A stretch of 64,000 nucleotides of DNA from JAJCYX01 sp965243825 (GTDB taxonomy: Bacteria; Chloroflexota; Dehalococcoidia; Lucifugimonadales; Lucifugimonadaceae): the NCBI GenBank assembly GCA_965243825.1, contig CBDEVT010000001.1, positions 186,001 to 250,000 on the forward strand, read 5' to 3'. Below are positions 35,387-43,753 of this stretch, one piece after another. The notes under the pieces were generated by a model, which did no database searches, was not told the DNA's origin, and saw nothing but the letters and a program-made list of their open reading frames with translations. The translations under genes and the position numbers were made by a program. Each line of letters opens with the position of its first letter. Within the stretch, counting starts at the first letter, position 1.

Positions 35387-36031
35387 TCAGTCGAAATCAT
35401 CTGGACTGTGCAGGGCCAACCAAACACGAATGAAATTGAGCAGTTCGGATGCTTCGGGTGTCACGGCGTCAAAGGCCAGCAGTGATTCGGCCGTATCAGA
35501 CACTTCGGCAGGAGGCCCTTGGCAAACGAATCGAGGGAACTCCGTGCCGATTGCATTGAAGAGCATCCGCTGTGGTTTCACCATCTTCAAATAGCGATCA
35601 TGCTTCGCTTGAGCTTGAGCTGGTGTGAGTCCCCGGGCGTTCTCTCTGGCCATCTGGCGTTCGTACAATTCCTCTTCTGAGGCAGTCAGGAATCCGTAGA
35701 AGCTCGGAAGGCGAAATCCCGTCGCTCTGGCCATGAAAAACTCGAGTGCGTGTTGCCAAGAAAGAAAGCCCAGTTCTGGGTAGCACCAATTGAACCAGAT
35801 GGGCTGGAACGGGTCGCCTGCCATCACTACCAGGCTCCCGTGTTCTTCCTCTCGGTTGGCGATCTCCAAGCGTTCAAGTTGACGTATGAGATACCAGTCA
35901 TCCGGCTCTGGCGCGGAACGTTTGAAGTGCTTATTGACCTCCTCGATTGGGAAGGCACCGTGGCGCTCAGCAAGATGGCTTGCGACGGTTGACTTGCCCG
36001 TTGCGAGAGCACCTTCCAGGGCAATTATCAT
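35387..36031 (-). CDS. P-loop kinase-like NTPase
   Basis: 214 aa. It starts MIIALEGALATGKSTVASHL with Walker A GALATGKST. Later GSLVVMAGDPFQPIWFNWCY occupies the Walker B and substrate region found in deoxynucleoside-kinase-like and thymidylate-kinase-like enzymes. The C-terminal half is helical. The reaction is probably phosphorylation of a small molecule or nucleoside; the substrate cannot be named. The gene is followed on the minus strand by none closely, and its upstream neighbour at 36059 is 27 bp away on the same strand. Confidence 0.7.
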   Translation of the reverse strand: MIIALEGALATGKSTVASHLAERHGAFPIEEVNKHFKRSAPEPDDWYLIRQLERLEIANREEEHGSLVVMAGDPFQPIWFNWCYPELGFLSWQHALEFFMARATGFRLPSFYGFLTASEEELYERQMARENARGLTPAQAQAKHDRYLKMVKPQRMLFNAIGTEFPRFVCQGPPAEVSDTAESLLAFDAVTPEASELLNFIRVWLALHSPDDFD

Positions 36032-36058
36032 CGTCTTAGTCCAGCAAAATCGCTCCTG

Positions 36059-36370
36059 TCAGTCCCAGGGCAGATACTTGAACACGTGTGTCGCAGCGTG
36101 AATGTTTGCATAAGTCATCGTCTTGGTTACCTCGGAGCACTCTCGACAAAACCAGTACCTATCTCGTTTGTTGTACCCGGTCCTTACCTCTATCACGTAG
36201 CCGACTCGGCTAAACACCGACGTGTCTGCCCTGGCTCGTTTCAGAAAACTGGTTATTGCGCCCAGCGATATACCGGTGGCTTTGGCCATCCACGGCAAAC
36301 TCTCGCCGCGTCCCTTCCGATATAGGATCCAGAGCCTGTGATCATCGTTCATGCGAGTTCTGCCATGCAT
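36059..36370 (-). CDS. Small HTH protein with possible zinc site
   Basis: 103 aa from the ATG at 36370; the frame is open further to 36547 but that part is low complexity and rich in Arg. NDDHRLWILYRKGRGESLPW followed by MAKATGISLGAITSFLKRA looks like a helix-turn-helix. The C-terminus has C-x-x-C (WFCREC) and H-x-x-x-H (HAATH), a possible zinc knuckle. The start is uncertain because no good ribosome-binding site is visible. It is 27 bp upstream of the kinase-like gene on the same strand. Confidence 0.5.
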   Translation of the reverse strand: MHGRTRMNDDHRLWILYRKGRGESLPWMAKATGISLGAITSFLKRARADTSVFSRVGYVIEVRTGYNKRDRYWFCRECSEVTKTMTYANIHAATHVFKYLPWD

Positions 36371-36654
36371 TTCTGGCACTTCTCGCGTTATCTCGTACAG
36401 CATCGGAGGACGCGGCCTACTGTCAAGCATGTGGGCATCAGACACGATGCCTGAGCGTCTCGAAGTCTTTTTCCTACCAGAAGCCAACGGTACTCGTACG
36501 ACCTTTCTCTGACCCGGTTTGAAGACCTTAGGTCTGAATAAGACCAATCACAATACAAACATGTAGCCAAAATAGAGGGCTATGCGCGCGCGTGACGTGC
36601 GCGCTCGAGGCAAGACTTCCGGACCTTAATGGAGCATCCTGGCCTTACCGGCTG

Positions 36655-36678
36655 AAAAAAACAGCCTCGGTTGAGGCT
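36655..36678 (-). terminator. Terminator of the small minus-strand gene
   Basis: On the minus strand AGCCTC-AACC-GAGGCT is followed by G and seven T residues (the A run at 36655-36661). It begins three bases after the stop of the frame at 36682, which supports that frame as a real gene. Confidence 0.75.
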
Positions 36679-36681
36679 CGA

Positions 36682-36900
36682 TTACGCACAAAACCTTGGT
36701 TCCGGCTTCTTTCGATCTTGTGCCAATATCGGCTCGGTCGCCTGTGTCATTGAATCGGAAGATCCATTCTTTACATCGTCCACAGACCGCCCACGGTTGG
36801 TACAACGAGCCAGTGCTTCGGCATGGGCCTTGCTTACGCGGTCAACGATGTCTGCCGGGAGTTCTCCCCTGATTGAGACGCGGTATTCTGTTCTTGCCAA
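36682..36900 (-). CDS. Small unknown protein (about 72 aa), start uncertain
   Basis: The frame reads RTEYRVSIRGELPADIVDRV then SKAHAEALARCTNRGRSVDD, a plausible beta-alpha start of a small soluble protein. Its stop is followed at once by a good terminator. The only in-frame start noted is the TTG at 36900, whereas the well-formed GGAGACGAGGAA-ATG at 36913 is out of frame by one base. Either the gene has a frameshift here, or a non-ATG codon is used. TTGACA upstream (about 36980) could be its promoter -35 box. Confidence 0.5.
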   Translation of the reverse strand: MARTEYRVSIRGELPADIVDRVSKAHAEALARCTNRGRSVDDVKNGSSDSMTQATEPILAQDRKKPEPRFCA

Positions 36901-36913
36901 GCTGCAGATCCAT

Positions 36914-37348
36914 TTCCTCGTCTCCTTCAGGTTTGGTGTCCGGTCACTATTCGAGCAAAAATTCCGAGTATGTCAAGGCGCGACATTCGACACGGAGTCC
37001 TTCTCCCCTGAAACCGCGCCGGTTTAAATGAAAGTTTTCCGGGATGAGCCGGCCCTTGAAAAGGGAGTTCGTCTCGTGAGGAGATCAAGGTTCACGTGCA
37101 CGTTCCACTCGGGCTGAACAGAATGAGGAACAGCGGAAGGAACAGCGGACCGGTCAAAGAATTGGACGGTTTGCCGGTGGCCTGTCTATCTACCCTTCCA
37201 ATCCTTCAGCACGCCGCAAATCGTGCGAACGACGCGGTTGTGCCGATACCGATCCCCTGTCGGTCCGGACGGATAATGTTGCAAGCACGCCAGCGGAACG
37301 GTTGGCTCTTGGTCCAAGAGTGGCTACTACCGATCACTGATGTCACAA
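36914..37348 (+). other. Intergenic region without a convincing gene
   Basis: Between the small minus-strand gene and the 3' end of the Nudix gene. A plus-strand frame at 37096-37359 has unnatural composition and no ribosome-binding site. AAACCG and CGGTTT near 37010-37026 form a small hairpin. Nothing else is evident. Confidence 0.4.
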
Positions 37349-37843
37349 CTACTTGCTGAGTGCCCAGTTTGAGTCTCGAATCGCGTCCTGAATACGTATT
37401 CTTGCCGCAGGCGCAATCTCCTTCGGTAACTGATCGACGGGAAACCACCCAACATCGGTGCTTTCTTCAGAAACCTGCAATCTTCCTCCAACAAGTGTGG
37501 CTTCATAGACGATCGTGATGTAATGGATGATCTGTCCACTCGGATTCCGCCTGATGGCGTAGTTGGAAGGGTCTGAGTAGACCCCAACTAGCCGTTTGAC
37601 CTCCACTATCATCCCGGTCTCTTCAAGGGTTTCCCTAACGGCGGTCGTATGTGCGGCTTCGCCCGGGTCTATGTAACCGGCCGGTGGTGCCCATCTACCG
37701 TTCGATGCACTGCGCTGTAGTAAGACCTCATTTTGATCGTTGAAGACGATTGCACTCGCTCCGGCATGCACAGCATCCGGCATCCGATCGAGCGGCTTAC
37801 CTTCGTGATCGAATAGGCTGTCCCAGGGATTTGTGTCGGTCAT
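37349..37843 (-). CDS. Nudix hydrolase
   Basis: 164 aa. The Nudix box is intact: a Gly and a Glu five residues apart in GYIDPGE, then AAHTTAVRETLEETGM, matching G-x5-E-x7-RE-x2-EE-x-G. The family hydrolyses nucleoside-diphosphate-linked substrates with Mg2+. The N-terminal WAPPAGYIDPGE and the C-terminal region (ESTDVGWFPVDQLP) are standard for sanitation-type or ADP-ribose-type enzymes. The exact substrate is not deducible. It is a monocistronic minus-strand gene with no close neighbour upstream. Confidence 0.92.
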   Translation of the reverse strand: MTDTNPWDSLFDHEGKPLDRMPDAVHAGASAIVFNDQNEVLLQRSASNGRWAPPAGYIDPGEAAHTTAVRETLEETGMIVEVKRLVGVYSDPSNYAIRRNPSGQIIHYITIVYEATLVGGRLQVSEESTDVGWFPVDQLPKEIAPAARIRIQDAIRDSNWALSK

Positions 37844-38250
37844 ATCCGGCTCCTACAGTCCCTCCGGATTGCCTCTGCGGGTTTTGTCAGGACTCAGGTC
37901 AAGGGCAGGTTAGCATCCTCTGAACACCAGGCGAGGAGCCTTCCATGTCCTGTCCTCATGGCCAGTCCAGGTCCTCTCCGACAAGGAGAGCCAGAACAGC
38001 ACTCGGATATAGTCTGCTTACAAGCATCACTTATCCAAGCCATTCTCTGCCGTTTTATTTCACACATGGACTCTTCGGGAACGGGGAGTGTGAGAAATTT
38101 CCGTTCAGAACCTAGTTAAGACTCAGGTTCAGTGCATTCGGGTGCGACGTCGGATCACTTGTCTCAGCAGATCTCTGGAAACATGCCCAAAAGCAACTCT
38201 GTCCGGATTCATGGATTGATTTTCCGATCCGGACAGCGTCGCTAGGAACC
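37844..38250. other. Non-coding stretch with a perfect 10-bp hairpin
   Basis: There is no credible gene. CTGTCCGGAT at 38199-38208 and ATCCGGACAG at 38227-38236 are perfect inverted repeats with an 18-base loop. They lie just past the 3' end of the 48-aa gene at 38251, so a terminator on the minus strand is the simplest reading, though the T run is poor. Confidence 0.5.
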
Positions 38251-38397
38251 TTAAAGTGCCGAGGCAAAGAAGTACTGAATTGAGAGCGTCAGAACTCCGG
38301 TGAGCGCCATCACTGCCAGAGTTACTCCGGCCAACTGTCTGGAGCTTACTTCGGCTACCTCTTTATAGCCACGCTCTTGCTCGCGCTGACTGTACAT
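38251..38397 (-). CDS. 48-aa single-span membrane peptide
   Basis: The start is ATG at 38397 with AAAGGAG eight bases upstream and the stop is TAA at 38251. The peptide begins MYSQREQERGYKEVAEVSSR and continues into a hydrophobic LAGVTLAVMALTGVLTLSI: a charged cytoplasmic part and one membrane helix. The good ribosome-binding site, the downstream hairpin and the AT-rich upstream region together favour a real gene. Family unknown; it is below the usual length cutoff of gene callers. Confidence 0.6.
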   Translation of the reverse strand: MYSQREQERGYKEVAEVSSRQLAGVTLAVMALTGVLTLSIQYFFASAL

Positions 38398-38677
38398 CTC
38401 GCGATCTCCTTTCCTGTTCAGACGGTTTGTGTACTTACTAGATCACCTGCTACCAAGCCGTCTCATAAATGTAGTTTATAGTCTACTATAGTATGTATCC
38501 GCCGGTCAATATTATAGTGGTTATTGTTGTTTATATACAATGTTTAGTCGATCGCGACGCATGGGCTGTACAGGTTTCGCTGGCAACAGGCTGGGATGAC
38601 CTGCCGAAAGCTCCACGCGGGTGGTAGTGCACGGATTACTGGTGGGCCATGTGACGATCTGAAAAGCAATTCACCGG
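38398..38677. promoter_or_regulatory. AT-rich intergenic region, likely promoter of the 48-aa gene
   Basis: 38461-38548 is strikingly AT-rich compared with everything around it. It contains overlapping short palindromes (ATAGT-CT-ACTAT and ACTATAGT) and several TATA-like strings. It precedes the minus-strand 48-aa gene and adjoins the recombinase remnant at 38678. A promoter or operator is likely; the exact boxes cannot be fixed by eye. Confidence 0.4.
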
Positions 38678-38932
38678 ATGCCTCGGAGGGAAGAGTTTGG
38701 AAAGGCGAATGTCCTACAGCGGGATGAACGTGCTCAGACCGAGTCGATGTTGGCCAAGCTTAGAGTGGAGTTGGAGTCTTGTGAGCCTCGGCAAGCTACC
38801 GCCTCTGCCCTGCCCTCACAGATCAAGTCGGTCGTTAAGTTGTTTGAGGATCTGGAAACAAGGAAAGCTAAGGCGATTCTGAAGTCGGCTCATGATTGGA
38901 CGGGCGGGAAGACTGGGCTGGAGTTTAGGTAG
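38678..38932 (+). pseudogene. Serine recombinase C-terminal tail, copy 3 (least decayed)
   Basis: 84 residues stay open: EEFGKANVLQRDERAQTESM, then ALPSQIKSVVKLFEDLETRK, ending GGKTGLEFR. This matches the end of large serine recombinases: coiled region, the QIKxxVxxFEDLE helix and a basic beta-strand. The catalytic and zinc-ribbon domains are missing. TAGTTCGTATCCC at its stop, and CTCCGCTCC after it, parallel the copy at 1328. It marks the left edge of the repeat-containing accessory region. Nothing else is seen in 38933-39164. Confidence 0.6.
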
Positions 38933-39164
38933 TTCGTATCCCCTCCGCTCCGTTGAGCAGGTAGACAGAACGCCGAGTGGATCTTGGGTAACACAGGCGA
39001 CTGGATGTACCTGTTCCGCGATCTGGATCTGAAATTAATCGAGACCAGTCCATAGGGACATCGCGGATCAGTAGACGCGCTTGATTGCCGGTATTAGTTC
39101 CCTGTCGAACGTGTGATGAGCACGGTCACTCTTTCCGATGTTCAAGCGAACAAGCTTCAAAGAG

Positions 39165-40319
39165 CTAGTCGATCGTCACCTTTCCGGTGCTGTGGCGCGA
39201 TATCCATTCCCAGTCGTACTCGACGCCGAATCCAGGTTCGTCGGTTACTTCGAGCATTCCGTTGCTGTCTACGGCATGGAGTGAGTCGATCTCCATGTTC
39301 TTCCGTATCGGTGGGCTGAATCCCGGCAACGTTGGATGTACCCAGGACATTTCATAGTAGTTAGCGTTCTTTGTTGCTGCCAGAAGGTGGAGCTGCGCCG
39401 GTCCTGTCCAATGTGGTTCGCAGTCGACTCCAAGCGCTTCAGAAGCGTGAGCGAGTTTGATCGTTCCCGTCAGCCCCTGTACTCCAACATCTCCTCGCGT
39501 CATGTCTGAGGCGCCTTGAACGACCATGTCAAGCCGCTGCTCAATCGTGCCAAGCTTTTCGCCCTGCAGAAGCATCGTTTTGAGCTGCTCACGAAGTCGC
39601 TTGTGACTGAAGTTCGTGACGCCTCCGTCTGAATAGGGATCTTCGTACCAGTAGAAACCGGCTTCGTCGCAAGCCCTTCCGACTTTCAATGCATCGGCAT
39701 AGGTTTCGTAAAGGCAGTAGGAATCGAGCATCATATCGAGATCACCACCGACGGCATCGCCGACCGCCAACACGGTTTTGATGTGGTCTCGTGTGTCGGG
39801 CCATGGATAAGGATGAATCTTGAATCCCTTGTAGCCAATTTCTTTGCATTGAAGGGCAAACTCTCCGTAACTCTCCGGAGTCGACAGCGGGCCTTTCATC
39901 GCACCGTCGATCGTGCTGGCGTAGGCAGGAATCTTTCGACGATAAGTTCCTAGCATTCCGTGCACAGGAGTGTCAGAAGCCTTGCCCGCTAGATCCCAGA
40001 GTGCGAGGTCGAGGGCGGCCATTTGATTATTGGTACCTGGGGATTTACCACGCTGGTAGTGAAACTCTCGGTCCAGCGCGTTGGTGCCGATATAGCTTTT
40101 GGCGTATTCGGCGACTGGACCTGCGCCAACGAACAGTCCGGCATACTCGCCTATGGCGCCGTTGTTGGCATGGATTCTGACCGCTGAATACTCTCTGGTG
40201 TAGCTACTATCAGGGTCATACAGGCCACCTCGATGACCACCCAGCCTTTGTGTGAGCCCCTTGAGCTCGTAAGCAAAAGATTCGACTTCGATCTTGGTGA
40301 TGGTCAAGAGATTTGGCAT
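39165..40319 (-). CDS. Enolase-superfamily (mandelate racemase/muconate lactonizing type) enzyme
   Basis: 384 aa. The capping domain is followed by a TIM-barrel with metal ligands D199 (MMLDSY), E226 (YWYEDP) and E254 (LQGEKL). Likely acid/base residues are K167-x-H169 on the second strand (GFKIHPY) and the D277/H303 dyad (RGDVG; EPHWTG). This layout is that of the mandelate-racemase subgroup, which abstracts the alpha-proton of an acid (usually a sugar acid) to racemise or dehydrate it. The substrate is unknown. It diverges from the PPOX gene across a gap holding a copy of the 34-bp repeat. Confidence 0.88.
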   Translation of the reverse strand: MPNLLTITKIEVESFAYELKGLTQRLGGHRGGLYDPDSSYTREYSAVRIHANNGAIGEYAGLFVGAGPVAEYAKSYIGTNALDREFHYQRGKSPGTNNQMAALDLALWDLAGKASDTPVHGMLGTYRRKIPAYASTIDGAMKGPLSTPESYGEFALQCKEIGYKGFKIHPYPWPDTRDHIKTVLAVGDAVGGDLDMMLDSYCLYETYADALKVGRACDEAGFYWYEDPYSDGGVTNFSHKRLREQLKTMLLQGEKLGTIEQRLDMVVQGASDMTRGDVGVQGLTGTIKLAHASEALGVDCEPHWTGPAQLHLLAATKNANYYEMSWVHPTLPGFSPPIRKNMEIDSLHAVDSNGMLEVTDEPGFGVEYDWEWISRHSTGKVTID

Positions 40320-40463
40320 GAGTCGGACTCTACTAAGCTCGTGCTAAGTGCGAGGCTGAAGTCTACTCCGCGATCTGAGCAACGGCGTGATCGGTCACGG
40401 GTGTTGGTGGGTCCCGTCGGATTCGATTGCACCAGGACAACCAGGTTCTCATCCGAATCTCAT

Positions 40464-40497
40464 CTCGAAAAGTTCTGCCTTTCATCCCCTCAACTCC
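40464..40497 (+). repeat. 34-bp intergenic repeat, copy A
   Basis: Starts CTCGAAAAGTTCTGCC and ends TTTCATCCCCTCAACTCC. GGCAGAA at 40509-40515 is the inverse of TTCTGCC at 40473-40479. It lies between divergent genes, 137 bp before the 40635 start. Confidence 0.85.
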
Positions 40498-40634
40498 GAT
40501 CAAGCATCGGCAGAATCAGTAGTGTGATCATGTTGCGGTCTTACTTTCTTCCAGTCGGATCGACCTTGCATACACATCCGCTGCTATTGTTCAGGGCGGC
40601 AGATTTAGTGTCGGCTACTGCGCAGGAGTAAGGC

Positions 40635-41117
40635 ATGACGGAACCAGGCGAGCCACTTGACCCAAAGATCACTCAATTCATTGCAGACAATCCACAGGGA
40701 GTACTGACCACATATCGCCGCAATGGCAAAGCTCAACTGAGTATTGTCACCGTGCGGCCACACGATGGCGCGATATGTGTGTCGATAACTGAAGACCGCG
40801 CCAAGTTCAAGAACCTGCTGCGTAACCCTTCCTGCTCGATCCTCGTGTCGGCCGCAGACTGGTGGTCCGGCTTCATAGTGTTCGACGGTGAAGCTGAACT
40901 GACCTGGTCGGGTAACGCCGATTCGGAGACTGTCCGTCAGGCAAGGAGAGAGGTATATAGCGCAACGACCCGCCGCCGCTCAACCGACTGGGACGAATAC
41001 GATCGATTGGTCGAAACCGACAAACGAGTTGCTCTGATCATTCGCCCTACTCACATGTACGGGACCTACTTCAACGAAAGCTGGTCAGGCCGCAGAAACA
41101 TGCCAGGTGGCCGGTAG
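40635..41117 (+). CDS. PPOX-class (pyridoxamine-phosphate-oxidase-like) flavin/F420 protein
   Basis: 160 aa, the usual size of single-domain split-barrel proteins. NPQGVLTTYRRNGKAQLSIV is the family's first strand pair, followed by DRAKFKNLLRNPSCSILVS, a signature of the F420/FMN-binding group. It probably reduces or oxidises a small substrate with FMN or F420. It is 25 bp upstream of an enolase-superfamily gene on the same strand, so both likely act on one pathway. The cofactor is not determined by what I can see. Confidence 0.82.
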   Translation: MTEPGEPLDPKITQFIADNPQGVLTTYRRNGKAQLSIVTVRPHDGAICVSITEDRAKFKNLLRNPSCSILVSAADWWSGFIVFDGEAELTWSGNADSETVRQARREVYSATTRRRSTDWDEYDRLVETDKRVALIIRPTHMYGTYFNESWSGRRNMPGGR

Positions 41118-41142
41118 CAACTGACTTCTGAGGACGGTATTG

Positions 41143-42300
41143 ATGAAGATTACCGATATCGAAGCACTGGTGACACGGGGGATCGGTAAACCCTGGCTAT
41201 TCTGCATCATCAGGACGGATGCCGGCATAACAGGCTACTCAGAGTTTGGGTTCGGTGGCTTACCGCAGGGCATTCTGGGTCTGGTCGAAGACTTCAAACC
41301 TCTTCTCATCGGCAAAGACCCCTTGCCAGTAGAGCGACGGTACCAGGAGCTTCGCTCGCTTACTGAATACACGGCTGGAGGCGCCACCCAGAAAGCTCTG
41401 GCGGGGGTCGAGCTTGCGCTATGGGACATAAAGGGAAAGGAAGCTGGAAAACCGGTCCACGAGCTTCTTGGCGGTCCTACCAAAGATGAACAGCACGTCT
41501 ACTGGTCGCACCTGATTACATACCCTGCCAACTTTGCCGAGGAAATGGAAGTCCCGCCGATCACAACCTGGGACGACGTTCGGCGATGCGTGAGAGAAGC
41601 CGTTGATGCCGGATACGATGCCGTCAAGACCAACTTTGTTTTTCCAGGAGAGGATGATGCTGGTCGTAGGAGCCGGATGCTGCGTCCAGGCTTATCAACT
41701 ACTCCGGATCTTCTCGACCACATCGAGAAGCAAATCGGCATCATGCGCGAAGAAGGCGGAGACGATCTACAGATTGCGCTCGACATAAACAAGTCGTTTC
41801 GCCCTGAAGCCCAGGTTCAGATAGCCCGTCGGCTTGAGCCGTTCAACCTCATGTGGTTGGAGATTGATAACCCGGATCCTGCATCGCTGAGACACGTTAG
41901 AGATTCAACGTCTACTACGATTTTGACTGGCGAGGCACTGCTTGGAGTCGAGCGGTTCAGACCGTTCTTTGAACACGGTGCTATGGCGATAACCAAGCTG
42001 GATATGCAGTGGCAAGGGCTAATCTCGGCCAGGCAGGTGTGTTTGATGGCCGACGCATTTCAGCAGAACGTGGCACCGCACAACTTCAACGGGCATCTTT
42101 CGACGTTTCAGAGTCTGAACCTTTGCGCTTCAGTGAACAACGCAAGGATCATGGAAACAGATCCAATCAGCGCCGTGTTCCGTGATGACCTGTTTACGGT
42201 GCTACCAGACGTTGTGAATGGTATGGCACGGATACCGACCGGACCAGGGTGGGGAACGGAGCTAAACGAGAAGACCGCCAGTGGTTTGAGGCTGCAGTAG
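41143..42300 (+). CDS. Enolase-superfamily sugar-acid dehydratase-like enzyme
   Basis: 385 aa from the ATG at 41143, with GAGGA ten bases upstream; a TTG codon just before it is less likely. Barrel residues: K162 (AVKTNF), metal ligands D214 (ALDINK), E240 (WLEIDNP) and E264 (TGEALL), then D287 (TKLDMQW) and H313 (APHNFNG). The set fits the mandelate-racemase/gluconate-dehydratase side of COG4948. It is not a close copy of the neighbouring paralog at 39165. It forms a two-gene unit with the PPOX gene, bounded by repeat copies A and B. Confidence 0.88.
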   Translation: MKITDIEALVTRGIGKPWLFCIIRTDAGITGYSEFGFGGLPQGILGLVEDFKPLLIGKDPLPVERRYQELRSLTEYTAGGATQKALAGVELALWDIKGKEAGKPVHELLGGPTKDEQHVYWSHLITYPANFAEEMEVPPITTWDDVRRCVREAVDAGYDAVKTNFVFPGEDDAGRRSRMLRPGLSTTPDLLDHIEKQIGIMREEGGDDLQIALDINKSFRPEAQVQIARRLEPFNLMWLEIDNPDPASLRHVRDSTSTTILTGEALLGVERFRPFFEHGAMAITKLDMQWQGLISARQVCLMADAFQQNVAPHNFNGHLSTFQSLNLCASVNNARIMETDPISAVFRDDLFTVLPDVVNGMARIPTGPGWGTELNEKTASGLRLQ

Positions 42301-42340
42301 GTCGGCCAAATGATCTGAGTTCATCTCAGGCTGAACTCAT

Positions 42341-42374
42341 CTCGAAAAGTTCTGCCTATCATCCCCTCAGCTCC
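42341..42374 (+). repeat. 34-bp intergenic repeat, copy B
   Basis: Consensus copy: CTCGAAAAGTTCTGCC then TATCATCCCCTCAGCTCC. Upstream GAGTTC...GAACTC (42318-42337) is a further inverted pair. It lies 138 bp before the 42513 start. Confidence 0.9.
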
Positions 42375-42512
42375 ATCGCCATTGATAACGAATCACCGTG
42401 TCAAGTTCCGGTTGGTTGACCTGTCGATGTTGCATCGTCATGGCAACCGACCAGATCCTCACGTATGGTGCTCAGACTCCCGGCACATATGAACTCAGAT
42501 TAAGGAAACGGT

Positions 42513-43343
42513 ATGAGCAGAAAAAGAGTTTTCACAGCACTTAGCGGAGCCACTGGACTGTTGTTAATAGCAGTAGTAGCTCTGGCTGCGACGGCTGTGT
42601 TGCCAACTCGGGCCAGCGCAGGCAACCCGATTGCAGGAGAACACTGCAAAGACCTTCCTGGGCATTCGGATCTCGTGGATGCCCTTTCCGAGGCTCGAGG
42701 TGCTGACAACGGTGGTTTCAACCTCGATATGTGGGGCACCATAGTCAACCGGGATGGCGAGGTTTGCGCGGTAGCGTACACAGGTACAGACAGAGGTGAG
42801 CAGTGGCTTGGTTCCCGCGTGATATCGGCCCAAAAAGCAAACACTGCTAACGCGTTCAGTCTGCCGGGTCTTTCCCTCTCGACAGCGAACCTGTTTTCTG
42901 CGGTCCAGCCTGGTGGAAGTCTATTTGGTCTGCAGGAAAGCAACCCTGTAGATACAGGAGTCGCATACAAGGGCCCTTCAAGCAACTTCGGACAGCACAA
43001 CGATCCGATGACTGGTGAGGTACTTGGTGGTGTCAACGTGTTCGGTGGCGGACTCGCCCTCTACAACTCGGACGATGAACTGATCGGTGCAATCGGTGTC
43101 AGCGGTGATTCATCGTGTGCCGACCACAACATTGCGTGGCGAACCCGCAACCTACTGGGTCTCGATCACGTACCTGGTGGGGTTAGTGGAGACGTAGACC
43201 GCCCGGACAACATCGTGTTCGATATTGGAGATGATGCCCACGGTAATCCTGAAAGCGCCGGCGGATTCGGTCACGCTCACTGCATCGGAGGAAACGAGGC
43301 GAATGAAGCAACGATAGCTGCCTCACTCCCCGCTACTTCATAA
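42513..43343 (+). CDS. Secreted GlcG/HbpS-type heme-binding-fold protein
   Basis: 276 aa with a signal peptide (TGLLLIAVVALAATAVLPTRASA, cleavage after ASA). The mature part follows the GlcG/HbpS pattern: an alpha-helical start, NRDGEVCAVAYTG, then ISAQKANTANAFSLPGLSLS and GGGLALYNSDDELIGAIGVS, the family's best conserved strand. Members bind heme or small ligands outside the cell or in the periplasm. The protein is longer than usual, with extra His-containing loops at the end. A strong hairpin at 43385 terminates it. It is alone between repeat copies B and C. Confidence 0.82.
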   Translation: MSRKRVFTALSGATGLLLIAVVALAATAVLPTRASAGNPIAGEHCKDLPGHSDLVDALSEARGADNGGFNLDMWGTIVNRDGEVCAVAYTGTDRGEQWLGSRVISAQKANTANAFSLPGLSLSTANLFSAVQPGGSLFGLQESNPVDTGVAYKGPSSNFGQHNDPMTGEVLGGVNVFGGGLALYNSDDELIGAIGVSGDSSCADHNIAWRTRNLLGLDHVPGGVSGDVDRPDNIVFDIGDDAHGNPESAGGFGHAHCIGGNEANEATIAASLPATS

Positions 43344-43384
43344 AGATCGTTATTCGGTAGCACTTACTGGGCACAGCAGAAGAC

Positions 43385-43418
43385 GAGCGGCCAGGAAGCC
43401 AACGCTTCCTGGCCGCTC
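43385..43418 (+). terminator. 14-bp perfect terminator hairpin
   Basis: GAGCGGCCAGGAAG and CTTCCTGGCCGCTC pair perfectly around CCAACG, 42 bp after the GlcG-like gene. The T run is weak (TATCT), so it may work mainly as a 3' stability hairpin. Confidence 0.7.
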
Positions 43419-43523
43419 TATCTAAAACCTGTCTGGAGTGCCGCCAAACGACACCCACCTCTTTAAATCTCTGAACTCTCGTGCCGAAAATTTCGGGGTC
43501 CAATCAACTCAGGTCGAACTCTT

Positions 43524-43557
43524 ATCGGAAAGTTCTGCCTATCATCCCCGCAGCTGC
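43524..43557 (+). repeat. 34-bp intergenic repeat, copy C
   Basis: Variant copy: ATCGGAAAGTTCTGCC then TATCATCCCCGCAGCTGC. GAACT upstream and GCAGAAC at 43571-43577 provide inverted arms. It lies in a gap between the 3' ends of two convergent genes. Confidence 0.8.
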
Positions 43558-43590
43558 AGATTCTGAACGCGCAGAACGCCAGGGGTGATA

Positions 43591-43737
43591 ATGGGCGAAC
43601 TCGAACCGCCGACATATGAATTTCCAGATGGGTCGCATAACCCGATAGAGGCCTTCCTCAACGACCGACTGCAGTCTCCCCGCTTTTCGGAAATGAAAGG
43701 GACCGCCCACAACGGCGGCCCCGATCATACGAACTAA
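43591..43737 (+). CDS. Possible 48-aa peptide downstream of repeat C
   Basis: ATG at 43591 with AGGGGTG seven bases upstream, ending at TAA 43737. The peptide starts MGELEPPTYEFPDGSHNPIE and has AFLNDRLQSPRFSEMKG; its composition is protein-like and soluble. No family recognised. The frame stops 17 bp before the 3' end of the convergent dockerin-like gene. Confidence 0.35.
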   Translation: MGELEPPTYEFPDGSHNPIEAFLNDRLQSPRFSEMKGTAHNGGPDHTN

Positions 43738-43753
43738 TTTCGGCCAGAGAGAA

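Noticed and set aside
37096..37359. 87-aa plus-strand open frame
   Set aside because: No ribosome-binding site, no protein-like pattern, and it overlaps the Nudix 3' end.
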